From NCBI RefSeq assembly GCF_014196505.1, contig NZ_JACIDW010000005.1:153002-217001 (forward strand): a DNA stretch of 64,000 bases, given 5' to 3'. Below, one piece after another: positions 51,485-60,516 of the stretch. Source of the stretch: Rhizobium metallidurans. Lineage in GTDB: Bacteria > Pseudomonadota > Alphaproteobacteria > Rhizobiales > Rhizobiaceae. Every line of letters starts with the position of its first letter. The first letter of the stretch is position 1. Under the pieces are notes generated by a model. It was given only the letters and a program-made list of their open reading frames with translations, made no database searches and had not been told where the DNA came from. A program made the translations under genes and the position numbers.

Positions 51485-53080
51485 ATGAAAAAGATCTCTG
51501 TCCTTCTGGCAGCGACTGTTTTGGCCTCTGCCATGGCGTCGGCCGCTTGGTCCAAGACGCTGGTGTATTGCTCGGAAGGATCGCCGGAAGGCTTCGATCC
51601 CTCGATCTACACGGCAGGCACCACTTTCGACGCCTCGTCGCGTACCGTCTACAGCCGCCTGGTCGAGTTCCAGAAAGGCAAGACCGAAATCGAGCCGGGC
51701 CTCGCCGAAAGCTGGACCGTTTCCGATGACGGCCTGACCTATACCTTCAAGCTGCGTCCGGGCGTCAAGTTCCAGACCACCGAGTTCTTCACGCCGACCC
51801 GCGATCTGACCGCCGAGGACGTCGTATTTTCGTTCGAGCGCCAGCTGAAGGCTGATCACCCCTGGGCCAAGTACGTCGCCGGCGTTTCCTACGAATACGC
51901 GGCCGGCATGGGCTTCCCCGAGCTGATCAAGTCGGTCGAGAAGGTCGATGACCTCACCGTCAAGTTCACGCTGAACCGTCCGGAAGCACCGTTCCTCGCC
52001 GACCTCGCGATGGACTTCGCCTCGGTCGTTTCCAAGGAATACGCCGACAAGCTGCAGGCCGATGGCAAGATGGAGCAGATGAACCAGATGCCGCTCGGCA
52101 CCGGTCCGTTCACTTTCGTCGCCTACCAGCCGGATGCCGTCATCCGCTACAAGGCCAACGAAACCTACTTCAAGGGCAAGGAAAAGATCGACGATCTCGT
52201 TTTCGCGATCACCCGTGACGCTTCGGTTCGCGCGCAGAAGCTGAAGGCCGGCGAATGCCAGATCATGCCTTACCCGAACGCCGCCGACATCAAGGATCTC
52301 AAGGCCGATTCGAACCTCAAGGTTCTGGAACAGCCGGGCCTGAACGTTTCCTACCTCGCCTACAACACGCAGCAGGCACCGTTCGACAAGCCTGAGGTCC
52401 GCAAGGCGCTCAACATGGCGATCAACAAGCAGGCGATCGTCGATGCCGTCTTCCAGGGCGCCGGCCAGGTTGCCAAGAACCCGATCCCGCCGACGATGTG
52501 GTCCTACAACGACGCCATCAAGGACGATGCCTACAGCCCCGACGAAGCCAAGAAGATGCTTGAAGCCGCTGGCGTCAAGGATCTCTCGATGAAGATCTGG
52601 GCCATGCCGGTTTCGCGTCCGTACATGCTGAACGCACGTCGCGCCGCCGAGCTGATGCAGGCTGACCTCGCAAAGGTCGGCGTCAAGGTCGAGATCGTCA
52701 GCTACGAATGGGCCGAATACCTGAAGCTCTCCAAGGACGTTAAGCGCGACGGCGCCGCCATCCTCGGCTGGACCGGTGACAATGGTGATCCGGACAACTT
52801 CCTCGACACGCTGCTCGGCTGCGAAGCCGTCGGCGGCAACAACCGCGCTCAGTGGTGCAACAAGGACTTCGACGCCCTCGTGAAGAAGGCCAAGACGACC
52901 GCCGACGTTGCCGAGCGCACCAAGCTCTACGAAGAAGCTCAGGTCATCTTCAAGAAGGAAGCGCCCTGGGCAACGATCGATCACTCGACGGAATTCGTTC
53001 CGATGAGCGCCAAGGTTTCGGGCTATGTGCAGGATCCGGTCGGTGTTCACCGCTTCGATGGCGTTGATATCGCCGAATAA
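51485..53080 (+). CDS. dppA: DppA-like dipeptide-binding protein
   Basis: Periplasmic binding protein of family 5, 531 residues. The signal peptide is MKKISVLLAATVLASAMASA, cleaved near ASAAWS. The mature protein begins KTLVYCSEGSPEGFDPSIYT, characteristic of DppA, and contains FKLRPGVKFQTTEFFTP and ILGWTGDNGDPDNF. Binds dipeptides or possibly haem or delta-aminolevulinate, as DppA does in enterobacteria. First gene of dppABCDF. Confidence 0.93.
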   Translation: MKKISVLLAATVLASAMASAAWSKTLVYCSEGSPEGFDPSIYTAGTTFDASSRTVYSRLVEFQKGKTEIEPGLAESWTVSDDGLTYTFKLRPGVKFQTTEFFTPTRDLTAEDVVFSFERQLKADHPWAKYVAGVSYEYAAGMGFPELIKSVEKVDDLTVKFTLNRPEAPFLADLAMDFASVVSKEYADKLQADGKMEQMNQMPLGTGPFTFVAYQPDAVIRYKANETYFKGKEKIDDLVFAITRDASVRAQKLKAGECQIMPYPNAADIKDLKADSNLKVLEQPGLNVSYLAYNTQQAPFDKPEVRKALNMAINKQAIVDAVFQGAGQVAKNPIPPTMWSYNDAIKDDAYSPDEAKKMLEAAGVKDLSMKIWAMPVSRPYMLNARRAAELMQADLAKVGVKVEIVSYEWAEYLKLSKDVKRDGAAILGWTGDNGDPDNFLDTLLGCEAVGGNNRAQWCNKDFDALVKKAKTTADVAERTKLYEEAQVIFKKEAPWATIDHSTEFVPMSAKVSGYVQDPVGVHRFDGVDIAE

Positions 53081-53098
53081 CCAAAACTATGCAAAGAT

Positions 53099-53150
53099 GC
53101 CCGACAAGATCGGGCTTGGCCGGCGGTCAGGTTTGATACCTGACCGCCGG
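53099..53150 (+). promoter_or_regulatory. Two tandem hairpins between dppA and dppB
   Basis: Stem 1 is GCCCGA (53099-53104) with TCGGGC (53110-53115), followed by TT. Stem 2 is 13 perfect pairs, 53120-53132 with 53138-53150 (CCGGCGGTCAGGT), loop TTGAT. They fill most of the 89-base gap and probably lower expression of the downstream genes relative to dppA. Confidence 0.7.
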
Positions 53151-53169
53151 ACTAATATGGACATCTGAT

Positions 53170-54174
53170 ATGTTTCGTTTTTTCATCGGGCGCCTAGCGG
53201 TCCTGATTCCCACCTTCCTTGGTGTCTCCATCATCGCCTTCTCGTTCATCCGCCTGCTGCCGGGAGATCCCGTCATGCTGATGTCGGGCGAACGCGTCAT
53301 GGCGCCGGAGCGCTATGCCAAGATCATGAGCGACCTTGGCCTCGACCGGCCGCTCTACGTCCAGTACATCGATTACCTCGGTAATCTCGTGCAGGGCGAT
53401 TTCGGCTCGTCCATCGTCACCAAGCGTCCGGTCCTGCAGGAATTCATTTCGCTGTTTCCGGCCACGATGGAGCTGGCGCTCTGCGCCATCCTGTTCGCCA
53501 TCATCCTCGGCATCCCGGCGGGCATCTTCGCCGCCGTGAAGAGGGGGACATGGTTCGACCAGGGTGTCATGGGCGTGGCGCTTGTCGGCTATTCGATGCC
53601 GATCTTCTGGTGGGGCCTGCTCCTCATCGTTCTCTTCTCGAATACGCTGCAGTGGACGCCCGTCTCCGGCCGTATCTCGTTGATGTACTTCTTCAAGCCG
53701 GTCACCGGCTTCATGCTGATCGACAGTCTGCTGTCCGGTCAGGCCGGCGCGTTCAAGTCGGCCTTCCGGTCGCTGATCCTGCCTACCATCGTTCTCGGCA
53801 CCATCCCGCTCGCCGTCATCGCCCGCCAGACCCGCTCGGCCATGCTCGAGGTTCTCGGCGAGGATTACGTTCGCACCGCCCGCTCCAAGGGCCTCGCGCC
53901 TCTTCGGGTTGTCGGCGTGCATGCGCTGCGCAACGCCATGATCCCTGTTGTCACCTCGATCGGCCTGCAGGTCGGCGTTCTGCTTGGCGGCGCCATCCTG
54001 ACGGAAACCATCTTCTCCTGGCCGGGTATCGGCAAGTGGATGGTCGATGCGGTCTTCAAGCGCGATTACGCCGTGGTCCAGGGCGGTCTGCTGCTGATCG
54101 CTGCCATCATCATGCTCGTCAATCTGATCGTCGATCTCATGTACGGTCTCATCAACCCACGCATCAGACACTAG
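53170..54174 (+). CDS. dppB: DppB-like dipeptide permease
   Basis: Permease of 334 residues. N-terminal helix LAVLIPTFLGVSIIAFSFIR followed by LLPGDPVMLMSGE, the DppB hallmark. The conserved cytoplasmic loop is GEDYVRTARSKGLAPLRVVG and VHALRNAMIPVVT. ATG 53170 is 19 bases after the hairpin. Confidence 0.94.
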   Translation: MFRFFIGRLAVLIPTFLGVSIIAFSFIRLLPGDPVMLMSGERVMAPERYAKIMSDLGLDRPLYVQYIDYLGNLVQGDFGSSIVTKRPVLQEFISLFPATMELALCAILFAIILGIPAGIFAAVKRGTWFDQGVMGVALVGYSMPIFWWGLLLIVLFSNTLQWTPVSGRISLMYFFKPVTGFMLIDSLLSGQAGAFKSAFRSLILPTIVLGTIPLAVIARQTRSAMLEVLGEDYVRTARSKGLAPLRVVGVHALRNAMIPVVTSIGLQVGVLLGGAILTETIFSWPGIGKWMVDAVFKRDYAVVQGGLLLIAAIIMLVNLIVDLMYGLINPRIRH

Positions 54175-54183
54175 GAGCGGCTC

Positions 54184-55071
54184 ATGAGCACGACAAACAC
54201 CACGTCTGCCCAGCCCTCCGGCCTTTCGGAGTTCTGGTACTACTTCTCCCGCAACAAGGGCGCGGTCATCGGCCTCGTCATCTTCGTCTTCGTGCTGCTC
54301 CTGGCCATCTTCGCGCCGTGGGTCGCACCACATGATCCGAACGTGCCTTCGGGCATGCAGCGCGTGCCGCCGGCTTGGGCGGAAGGCGGCAACAGCCAGT
54401 TCCTGCTCGGCACCGATGCGGTTGGCCGCGACATGCTCTCGCGTCTGATCTTCGGCACCCGCTTCTCGCTGTTCATCGGCCTCGTCGTCGCCTCGCTGTC
54501 GGCCGTCGCCGGCGTCCTGCTCGGCCTCATCGCCGGTTATTTCCGTGGCCGCACCGATACGGTCATCATGCGCGTCATGGATATCATCCTGGCATTCCCG
54601 TCGCTGCTGCTCGCTCTCGTGCTGGTCGCCGTTCTCGGCCCCGGCCTGCTGAACGCGATGATCGCGATCTCGATCGTCAACCAGCCGCACTTCGTGCGCC
54701 TGACCCGCGCCGCCGTCATCAGCGAGCGCGAGAAGGAATATGTCGTGGCATCGCGCGTTGCCGGGGCCGGGACGCTGCGTCTGATGTTCAAGACCATCCT
54801 TCCGAACTGCGTGGCACCCCTGATCGTTCAGGCAACGCTCGCCTTTTCGGCGGCTATCCTCGACGCGGCGGCCCTCGGCTTCCTCGGCATGGGCGCCCAG
54901 CCGCCGACAGCCGAGTGGGGCACGATGCTCGCCGACGCCCGCGAGTTCTTCCAGAGCTCTCCGTCGCTCGTCACCTTCCCGGGCCTGTGCATCCTCATCA
55001 CCGTTCTTGCCATCAACCTGATGGGCGACGGTCTGCGCGATGCGCTCGATCCCAAACTGAAGAGGTCCTGA
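54184..55071 (+). CDS. dppC: DppC-like dipeptide permease
   Basis: Second permease, 295 residues. N-terminal cytoplasmic part LSEFWYYFSRNKGAVIGLVI, then a periplasmic segment with FLLGTDAVGRDMLSRLIFGT, the DppC signature. EAA-type loop: REKEYVVASRVAGAGTLRLM. GGAGCGG lies before the ATG. Confidence 0.94.
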   Translation: MSTTNTTSAQPSGLSEFWYYFSRNKGAVIGLVIFVFVLLLAIFAPWVAPHDPNVPSGMQRVPPAWAEGGNSQFLLGTDAVGRDMLSRLIFGTRFSLFIGLVVASLSAVAGVLLGLIAGYFRGRTDTVIMRVMDIILAFPSLLLALVLVAVLGPGLLNAMIAISIVNQPHFVRLTRAAVISEREKEYVVASRVAGAGTLRLMFKTILPNCVAPLIVQATLAFSAAILDAAALGFLGMGAQPPTAEWGTMLADAREFFQSSPSLVTFPGLCILITVLAINLMGDGLRDALDPKLKRS

Positions 55072-55072
55072 T

Positions 55073-55921
55073 ATGGCACTTCTCGAAATCGAAAATCTCG
55101 TCGTCGAGTTCCAGACCTCGACCGGCACCTTCCGCGCTGTCGATGGCGTGTCGATGAAGGTCTCGGCCGGCGAAGTCCTGGCCATCGTCGGCGAATCCGG
55201 CTCTGGCAAGTCCGTCTCCATGCTGGCTGCCATGGGCCTTCTGCCCTGGACCGCCAAGGTCACGGCCGACAAGCTGGTCTTCGACGGCCGCAACCTGCTC
55301 GGCATGTCCGGAACCGAGCGCCGCAAGATCATCGGCAAGGACATGTCGATGATCTTCCAGGAACCGATCGCCAGCCTCAACCCGTGCTTCACGGTCGGCT
55401 TCCAGATCGAGGAAGTGCTGCGCATTCACCTCGGTCTCGGCAAGGCGGAACGCCGCAAGCGCGCCATCGAGCTTTTCGACGCCGTCGGCATTCCGAACCC
55501 CGCCGAGCGCCTCGGCCATTTCCCGCACCAGATGTCGGGCGGCCAGTGCCAGCGCGTGATGATCGCCATCGCGATCGCCTGCAATCCGAAGCTCCTGATC
55601 GCCGACGAGCCGACCACAGCACTCGACGTCACGATCCAGAAGCAGATCCTCGATCTCCTGATGCGCCTGCAGACGGAACACGGCATGGGCCTCATCATGA
55701 TCACCCACAACATGGGTGTCGTCGCCGAGACCGCCGATCGCGTGATCGTGCAGTACAAGGGTCGCAAGATGGAAGAAGCCGATGTGCTGTCGCTGTTCGA
55801 AGCACCGAAGAGCGATTACACCCGCGCGCTGCTCGCGGCTCTGCCCGACAACGCCACCGGCGACCGCCTGCCGACCATCGGCGAAATTTTCAAACAGACG
55901 AGTGAGGGAGCGGCCCAATGA
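55073..55921 (+). CDS. dppD: DppD-like ATPase
   Basis: ABC ATPase of 282 residues. Walker [13 protein letters not shown], signature [15 protein letters not shown] (an unusual Cys for Arg inside it), Walker [14 protein letters not shown]. It starts 1 base after dppC and its end overlaps the start of dppF (ATGA). It is shorter than E. coli DppD (327 residues): the C-terminal region, which holds an iron-sulfur-binding Cys cluster in some homologues, is missing. Confidence 0.92.
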   Translation: MALLEIENLVVEFQTSTGTFRAVDGVSMKVSAGEVLAIVGESGSGKSVSMLAAMGLLPWTAKVTADKLVFDGRNLLGMSGTERRKIIGKDMSMIFQEPIASLNPCFTVGFQIEEVLRIHLGLGKAERRKRAIELFDAVGIPNPAERLGHFPHQMSGGQCQRVMIAIAIACNPKLLIADEPTTALDVTIQKQILDLLMRLQTEHGMGLIMITHNMGVVAETADRVIVQYKGRKMEEADVLSLFEAPKSDYTRALLAALPDNATGDRLPTIGEIFKQTSEGAAQ

Positions 55922-56754
55922 CGCCAGTCCTCGAAGGCAAGAACATCGTCCGCAACTACTTTCTGCCGGGCGGCCTGTTCAAGAAGGAAAAGACCGTGCA
56001 CGCCGTCAAGGGCGTGAACTTCAAGGTCGATGAGGGCAAGACGCTCGCCATCGTCGGTGAAAGCGGCTGCGGCAAGTCGACGCTCGCCCGCATCATCACC
56101 ATGATCGATCCGGCAAGCGACGGCGAACTGTTCATCGACGGCAAGAAGGTGGATATCGCCGCCGGCGACCTGACGCCAGAGATGCGCCGCAAGGTGCAGA
56201 TCGTCTTCCAGAACCCCTATGGTTCGCTGAACCCGCGCAAGAAGATCGGCGACATCCTGATGGAGCCGCTGATCATCAACACCAACACGCCCGCCGCCGA
56301 ACGCCGCGAACTGGCGATGTCGATGCTGAAGAAGGTCGGCCTGCAGGACGTCCACTTCAACCGCTATCCGCACATGTTCTCCGGCGGTCAGCGCCAGCGT
56401 ATCGCGATTGCCCGCGCGCTGATGCTGAAGCCGCGGCTTCTGGTCTTGGACGAGCCGGTCTCCGCACTCGATCTTTCGGTGCAGGCACAGGTGCTGAACC
56501 TGCTCGCCGACCTGCAGGACGAGCTGAACCTGACCTACGTCTTCATCAGCCACGACCTCTCGGTCGTTCGCTACATGGCCGATGACGTCATGGTCATGTA
56601 TTACGGCGAGGCCGTCGAATACGGATCGCGGGACCAGGTTTTCAACGACCCGCAGCACAGCTATACCAAGACATTGTTCGCGGCGACGCCGCGCGCCGAT
56701 GTCGACACCATCAGGGCACGTCTCGCCCGCAAGAATGCGGCCATCGCGTCGTAA
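55918..56754 (+). CDS. dppF: DppF-like ATPase
   Basis: Second ATPase, 278 residues. Walker A GESGCGKSTLAR, signature FSGGQRQRIAIARAL, Walker B LLVLDEPVSALDLSVQAQVL. The motif QIVFQNPYGSLNPRKKIGDI is typical of DppF/OppF. It overlaps dppD by 4 bases and ends the operon. GntK follows 52 bases later. Confidence 0.93.
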   Translation: MTPVLEGKNIVRNYFLPGGLFKKEKTVHAVKGVNFKVDEGKTLAIVGESGCGKSTLARIITMIDPASDGELFIDGKKVDIAAGDLTPEMRRKVQIVFQNPYGSLNPRKKIGDILMEPLIINTNTPAAERRELAMSMLKKVGLQDVHFNRYPHMFSGGQRQRIAIARALMLKPRLLVLDEPVSALDLSVQAQVLNLLADLQDELNLTYVFISHDLSVVRYMADDVMVMYYGEAVEYGSRDQVFNDPQHSYTKTLFAATPRADVDTIRARLARKNAAIAS

Positions 56755-56806
56755 GCTTGGGTCTCCTGACACGGCGGATCATGCCGAGGTGAGGAGAGAT
56801 TCCGGA

Positions 56807-57340
56807 ATGTCAGGACAAAACACGCGCCCCCATGCCATCATCGTCATGGGGGTCAGCGGCTCCGGCAAGTCGTCCGTGGGCGAGGCGATGGCGGAAGCGC
56901 TCGCCGTCGAATTCACCGAAGGCGATTCGCTGCATCCGGCGTCCAATGTGGAGAAGATGTCGAAAGGCATCCCGCTCACCGACGATGACCGCATGCCCTG
57001 GCTCGATATCATCGGCAAGACCATGAAGGCGGCGCTCGACCGCGGCGAGGGCATCGTCCTGTCCTGCTCGGCGCTGAAGAAGAGCTACCGCGACCGCCTG
57101 CGCGCCGCTGTCGACGGCAACCTGTTCTTCGTCTACCTGCACGGCTCCAGAGAGCTTTTGACCGAGCGCATGGGCGCCCGCAAGGGCCACTTCATGCCGC
57201 TCTCCCTGCTCGAAAACCAGCTTGCGACACTGGAAGTTCCGACCGGAGAACCCGGCGTCGTCACCGTCGATATCGATGGGACGATCGACGAGATCGCGAA
57301 GACGGCGCTCCGCGATCTCAAGGCTTTGGTGATTTCCTAG
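56807..57340 (+). CDS. gntK: GntK, gluconokinase
   Basis: Phosphorylates gluconate to 6-phosphogluconate, which Edd then dehydrates. The 177-residue protein has Walker A GVSGSGKSSVGEAMA (about 15-29), EGDSLHPASNVEKMSKGIPL, the gluconate kinase signature, and CSALKKSYRDRLR. ATG 56807 follows GAGGAGAGA; the open frame upstream overlaps dppF and is not coding. Its TAG stop codon overlaps the stop of the opposite gene in CTAG. Confidence 0.95.
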   Translation: MSGQNTRPHAIIVMGVSGSGKSSVGEAMAEALAVEFTEGDSLHPASNVEKMSKGIPLTDDDRMPWLDIIGKTMKAALDRGEGIVLSCSALKKSYRDRLRAAVDGNLFFVYLHGSRELLTERMGARKGHFMPLSLLENQLATLEVPTGEPGVVTVDIDGTIDEIAKTALRDLKALVIS

Positions 57341-58557
57341 CCGTCGTTCCTGAGCAGGATCTTCTTCTCGAAGAAGAAGTAGGGCCGCAGGCGGACGCCG
57401 ATGATGTTGCCCGCGAAGGCCGCCACTGCCCAGAGATAGCCATGCAGGCTGCCCGACGCGATGCCGGAGAAATAGGCGCCGACGTTGCAGCCATAGGCGA
57501 TGCGCGCGCCGTATCCGAGCAGCAGCCCGCCGATGACGGCGGCCAGCAGCGAGCGCAGCGGGATATCCCAGCTCGGCGCGAAGCGACCGGCCAGCGATGA
57601 AGCGAGCATGGCGCCGGCGATGATGCCGAAATTCATCACCGAGGTGATGTCGGCGAATACGCTGTCGGAGAGCGCCTTGGCGTTGGCGGGCGTCTGCCAG
57701 TATGACCAGGCGGTCGGATCGATGCCGATCAGCTGCGCGCCCTTGGCGCCCCACAGCGCAAATGCCGAGGTGACACCCCAGGGACGTCCGGCGATCGACA
57801 GCGTCGCGAAGTTGAGCAGCGCCAATGCGACGGCGCCGAGCACCAGCGGCCAGGGGCCGCGCAGGAAGCGGGAAATGCCCCGGCGTGGCGAGGGGGCGGC
57901 CACTTCCAGCGATCCATGCCAGCGCTTTTCGACCAATATCGTCAGGCCGGCAATGGCGGCGAAGATGAGCAGCGAAACCGCGATGCCGCCCGTGGCGCCG
58001 AAGCTCGTCACCAGCGATGTCGGCGGCAGCGATGGCAGGCTCACCCACCAGTCGAAGTTGACGGTGCCGAGCAGCGAGCCGACGACGAAGAAGAACAGCG
58101 TCACCAGCATGCGTGCATTGCCGCCGCCCGCCGTGAACAGCGTGCCGGAAGCGCAACCGCCACCGAGCTGCATGCCGATACCGAACATGAAGGCGCCGAC
58201 GATGACACCGATGCCTGCCGGCGCCACCGAGCCCCTTACCTCATTGCCGAACAGCGTGCCGCTGGCGAGAAACGGGAAGAACAACACGACGGCGATGGCA
58301 AGCAGGATCATCTGCACGCGCAGGCCGCGCCCGCGTCCATCCATGATGAAGACGCGCCAGGCGGAGGTGAAGCCGAAGGCGGCGTGATAAAGCGCGATAC
58401 CGAGCGCGCCGCCGACGAGGAACAGCGCACCCTGTGCCGGGCCGTAATAATAGCCGAGCAGCAGCGTCCCGAGAACGAGAACGAGCAGGGAGCCGAGGCC
58501 CGGCGTGCCGAGCGAGGGTTCGCGGGTTTCGAGAACGGAGGTGGAGGCAATGGACAT
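57337..58557 (-). CDS. YeeE/YedE-family transporter
   Basis: A 406-residue membrane protein with about ten hydrophobic segments. Two family motifs with conserved Cys are present: MQLGGGCASGTLFTAGGG and GARIAYGCNVGAYFSGI. Such Cys pairs pass thiosulfate or another sulfur compound through the YeeE/TsuA channel. Both halves are in one chain here, as in YedE. No sulfur metabolism gene is adjacent. Thiosulfate as substrate is inferred from the family. Confidence 0.88.
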   Translation of the reverse strand: MSIASTSVLETREPSLGTPGLGSLLVLVLGTLLLGYYYGPAQGALFLVGGALGIALYHAAFGFTSAWRVFIMDGRGRGLRVQMILLAIAVVLFFPFLASGTLFGNEVRGSVAPAGIGVIVGAFMFGIGMQLGGGCASGTLFTAGGGNARMLVTLFFFVVGSLLGTVNFDWWVSLPSLPPTSLVTSFGATGGIAVSLLIFAAIAGLTILVEKRWHGSLEVAAPSPRRGISRFLRGPWPLVLGAVALALLNFATLSIAGRPWGVTSAFALWGAKGAQLIGIDPTAWSYWQTPANAKALSDSVFADITSVMNFGIIAGAMLASSLAGRFAPSWDIPLRSLLAAVIGGLLLGYGARIAYGCNVGAYFSGIASGSLHGYLWAVAAFAGNIIGVRLRPYFFFEKKILLRNDG

Positions 58558-58689
58558 GAGAAATTTCCTAACGTTTCCCGCTCGTTTTAAGGATTATCCC
58601 GCCCGTCGTGTAGGAATCACGTTGCGTCATCCGCCGCCGGGGCGGATTCCTGTCCTCTCCGTGGGCTAAAATGCGAAAAGCAATGATCT

Positions 58690-59937
58690 CTACGGATTAA
58701 ACCGCTGCGGCGAATAGGCGGAGATGTCGACGAAAGGCTTTTCGCCCGTCATCTGCTCCGCCAGCGCCCTGCCGGTCACCGGCCCGAGCGTCAGCCCGTG
58801 ATGCGCGTGGCCGAAGGCGAACCACAGGCCCTCGTGGCGCGGCGCCTTGCCGATAACAGGCTTCATGTCGGGCGTGCAGGGGCGGGCGCCCATCCAGGGT
58901 TCCGGGTCGAGCCGCTCGCCGAGCGGGAACACGCCGCGCGCCACCGTTTCGGCGCGGTCGAGCTGCACCGGCGTCTTTGGCGCGTCGATCGCCGCGAACT
59001 CGGCGCCCGTCGTCAGGCGGATGCCGTTTTCCATGGGCGCCATCAGATAGCCGAGCTCCGTGTCGGCCACGGTGTTGTTAAGCACGGCGTTGCCTTTCGC
59101 CGAATAATGCATGTGATAGCCGCGCTTAACCCCGAGCGGGAAGGCGTAGCCGAGCCTCTTCGTCGCGACCGCCGCCCATGGCCCGAGCGCCATCACCGCC
59201 TCGTCGGCCTCCACGGGACCCTCGTCGGTCGCGATCTTCCAACCGGCGCCGAACTTGCCGAAGGAGTTCGCATCCCCGGTGATAAAGCGACCGCCGATGC
59301 TTTCGAAATAGCGCAGATAGCTTGCCGTCAGTGCCTGCGGATTGGTGACCGACCACGGATCGCGCCACTTCAACGCGCCGACGAAGCCGAGATTGAGATC
59401 AGGCTCAAGCCGCGCCAGATCGCCGGTATCCAGCCGATCGAAGCCCACGCCGAATTCCCGCTGCAAGCGTTCGGCCTCGGCGAATTCCGCGTCGCGTTTT
59501 TCACCAGTACGGAACACTTCGATCCAGCCGTTCTTGCGGATCAGATGCTCGGCGCCTGCCGCCTCGATCAGGTCGTTGTGCTCGGAGATCGAATGCGCGA
59601 TCAGCGGCGCATAGGCCTTCGAGATCATCTGGTGACGCTTGGTGTTGGAGTGCCACCAGTAGCGCGCCAGGAAGGAGAGCTGCTTCGGCAAAGCGTTGAG
59701 GTGATAATGCGCGTCGATACGGTTGTTGAAGGCGTAGCGGACAAGAAGCCCGAGCTGCTGAGGGAAGCCATAGGGCACCACGCCCTCGCGCTGGATCAAT
59801 CCGGCATTGCCGAAGGATGTGCCGTTGCCCGGCGGCTTGCGATCGATCAATGTCACCTGCCGTCCGCGCCGCTGCAGATGAATGGCCGTCGATACGCCGA
59901 CGATGCCGGCTCCAAGCACGATTACGTTCTTCGTCAT
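58690..59937 (-). CDS. D-amino-acid dehydrogenase-like flavoprotein
   Basis: A 415-residue FAD enzyme of the DadA type. The N-terminus VIVLGAGIVGVSTAIHLQRR binds FAD, GTSFGNAGLIQREGVVPYGF follows, and PWMGARPCTPDMKPVIGKAP lies near the C-terminus, as in DadA. DadA oxidises D-amino acids and passes electrons to the respiratory chain. It lies 76 bases downstream of the methyltransferase and polyketide synthase genes on the same strand, so it may be read from their promoter, but it has no obvious part in that pathway. Confidence 0.85.
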   Translation of the reverse strand: MTKNVIVLGAGIVGVSTAIHLQRRGRQVTLIDRKPPGNGTSFGNAGLIQREGVVPYGFPQQLGLLVRYAFNNRIDAHYHLNALPKQLSFLARYWWHSNTKRHQMISKAYAPLIAHSISEHNDLIEAAGAEHLIRKNGWIEVFRTGEKRDAEFAEAERLQREFGVGFDRLDTGDLARLEPDLNLGFVGALKWRDPWSVTNPQALTASYLRYFESIGGRFITGDANSFGKFGAGWKIATDEGPVEADEAVMALGPWAAVATKRLGYAFPLGVKRGYHMHYSAKGNAVLNNTVADTELGYLMAPMENGIRLTTGAEFAAIDAPKTPVQLDRAETVARGVFPLGERLDPEPWMGARPCTPDMKPVIGKAPRHEGLWFAFGHAHHGLTLGPVTGRALAEQMTGEKPFVDISAYSPQRFNP

Positions 59938-60013
59938 TTTCCCACGAAACCCACGATATTATCGCGATCGAAAATGCCCCTCTGCCAAGCCGCGTGCAAA
60001 TGAAAAATCGCAT

Positions 60014-60514
60014 TCATTTCAAAAACATTGCCGTCTTCAGCGCGCGGTTCTCCACCGAGATGCGAAGCCACAGCATCAGCCCGTTCAAGATGGAGAAGAC
60101 GGCGGCGAAGAGCGGCAAGCCGAACGCCAGCGGCAACACCGCGATCTCGCCGATCACGACCGCGTAGTTGGGATGCGACAACAGTCGATACGGTCCCTCG
60201 CGCACCAGCGGCGCCCCCGGCAGCACGATGATCCGCGTCGTCCACCGCCCCTTGAGCGTGGCCAGAACCCAGAGCCGGCCAAGCTGCAGTACGACGAAGA
60301 GCATGAACCATATCGGCTGGACAGAATGGCCGGGCGCCAAGAACCAGAGCCCGGCAAGCCAGCTCGCATGCAGTGCCACCATGACCGGATAGTGGTCGGC
60401 GCCGATCTCGCGAGCGCCGCGCGCCATGAGTGCGCGGGTATTGCGCCGCGCGATGATGAGCTCTGCCAGCCGTTGCAGCGACACGAGACCGAGGATGAGG
60501 ATCGAGGGCCACAT
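60014..60514 (-). CDS. Isoprenylcysteine carboxyl methyltransferase-family protein (SrsB-like)
   Basis: A 166-residue membrane methyltransferase. It has about four membrane segments and the ICMT motif VREGPYRLLSHPNYAVVIGE, with ENRALKTAMF near the end. In bacteria, small ICMT proteins beside type III polyketide synthase genes (SrsB in Streptomyces, YpbQ in Bacillus) methylate the hydroxyl groups of alkylresorcinols or alkylpyrones in the membrane. The gene starts 2 bases after the synthase stop, so the two are translated together. This function is inferred from the pairing. Confidence 0.88.
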   Translation of the reverse strand: MWPSILILGLVSLQRLAELIIARRNTRALMARGAREIGADHYPVMVALHASWLAGLWFLAPGHSVQPIWFMLFVVLQLGRLWVLATLKGRWTTRIIVLPGAPLVREGPYRLLSHPNYAVVIGEIAVLPLAFGLPLFAAVFSILNGLMLWLRISVENRALKTAMFLK

Positions 60515-60516
60515 CG

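Noticed and set aside
54300..56800. Premature end of dppD as a frameshift
   Set aside because: The stop overlaps the dppF start as ATGA and the family core is complete, so the short C-terminus looks natural.
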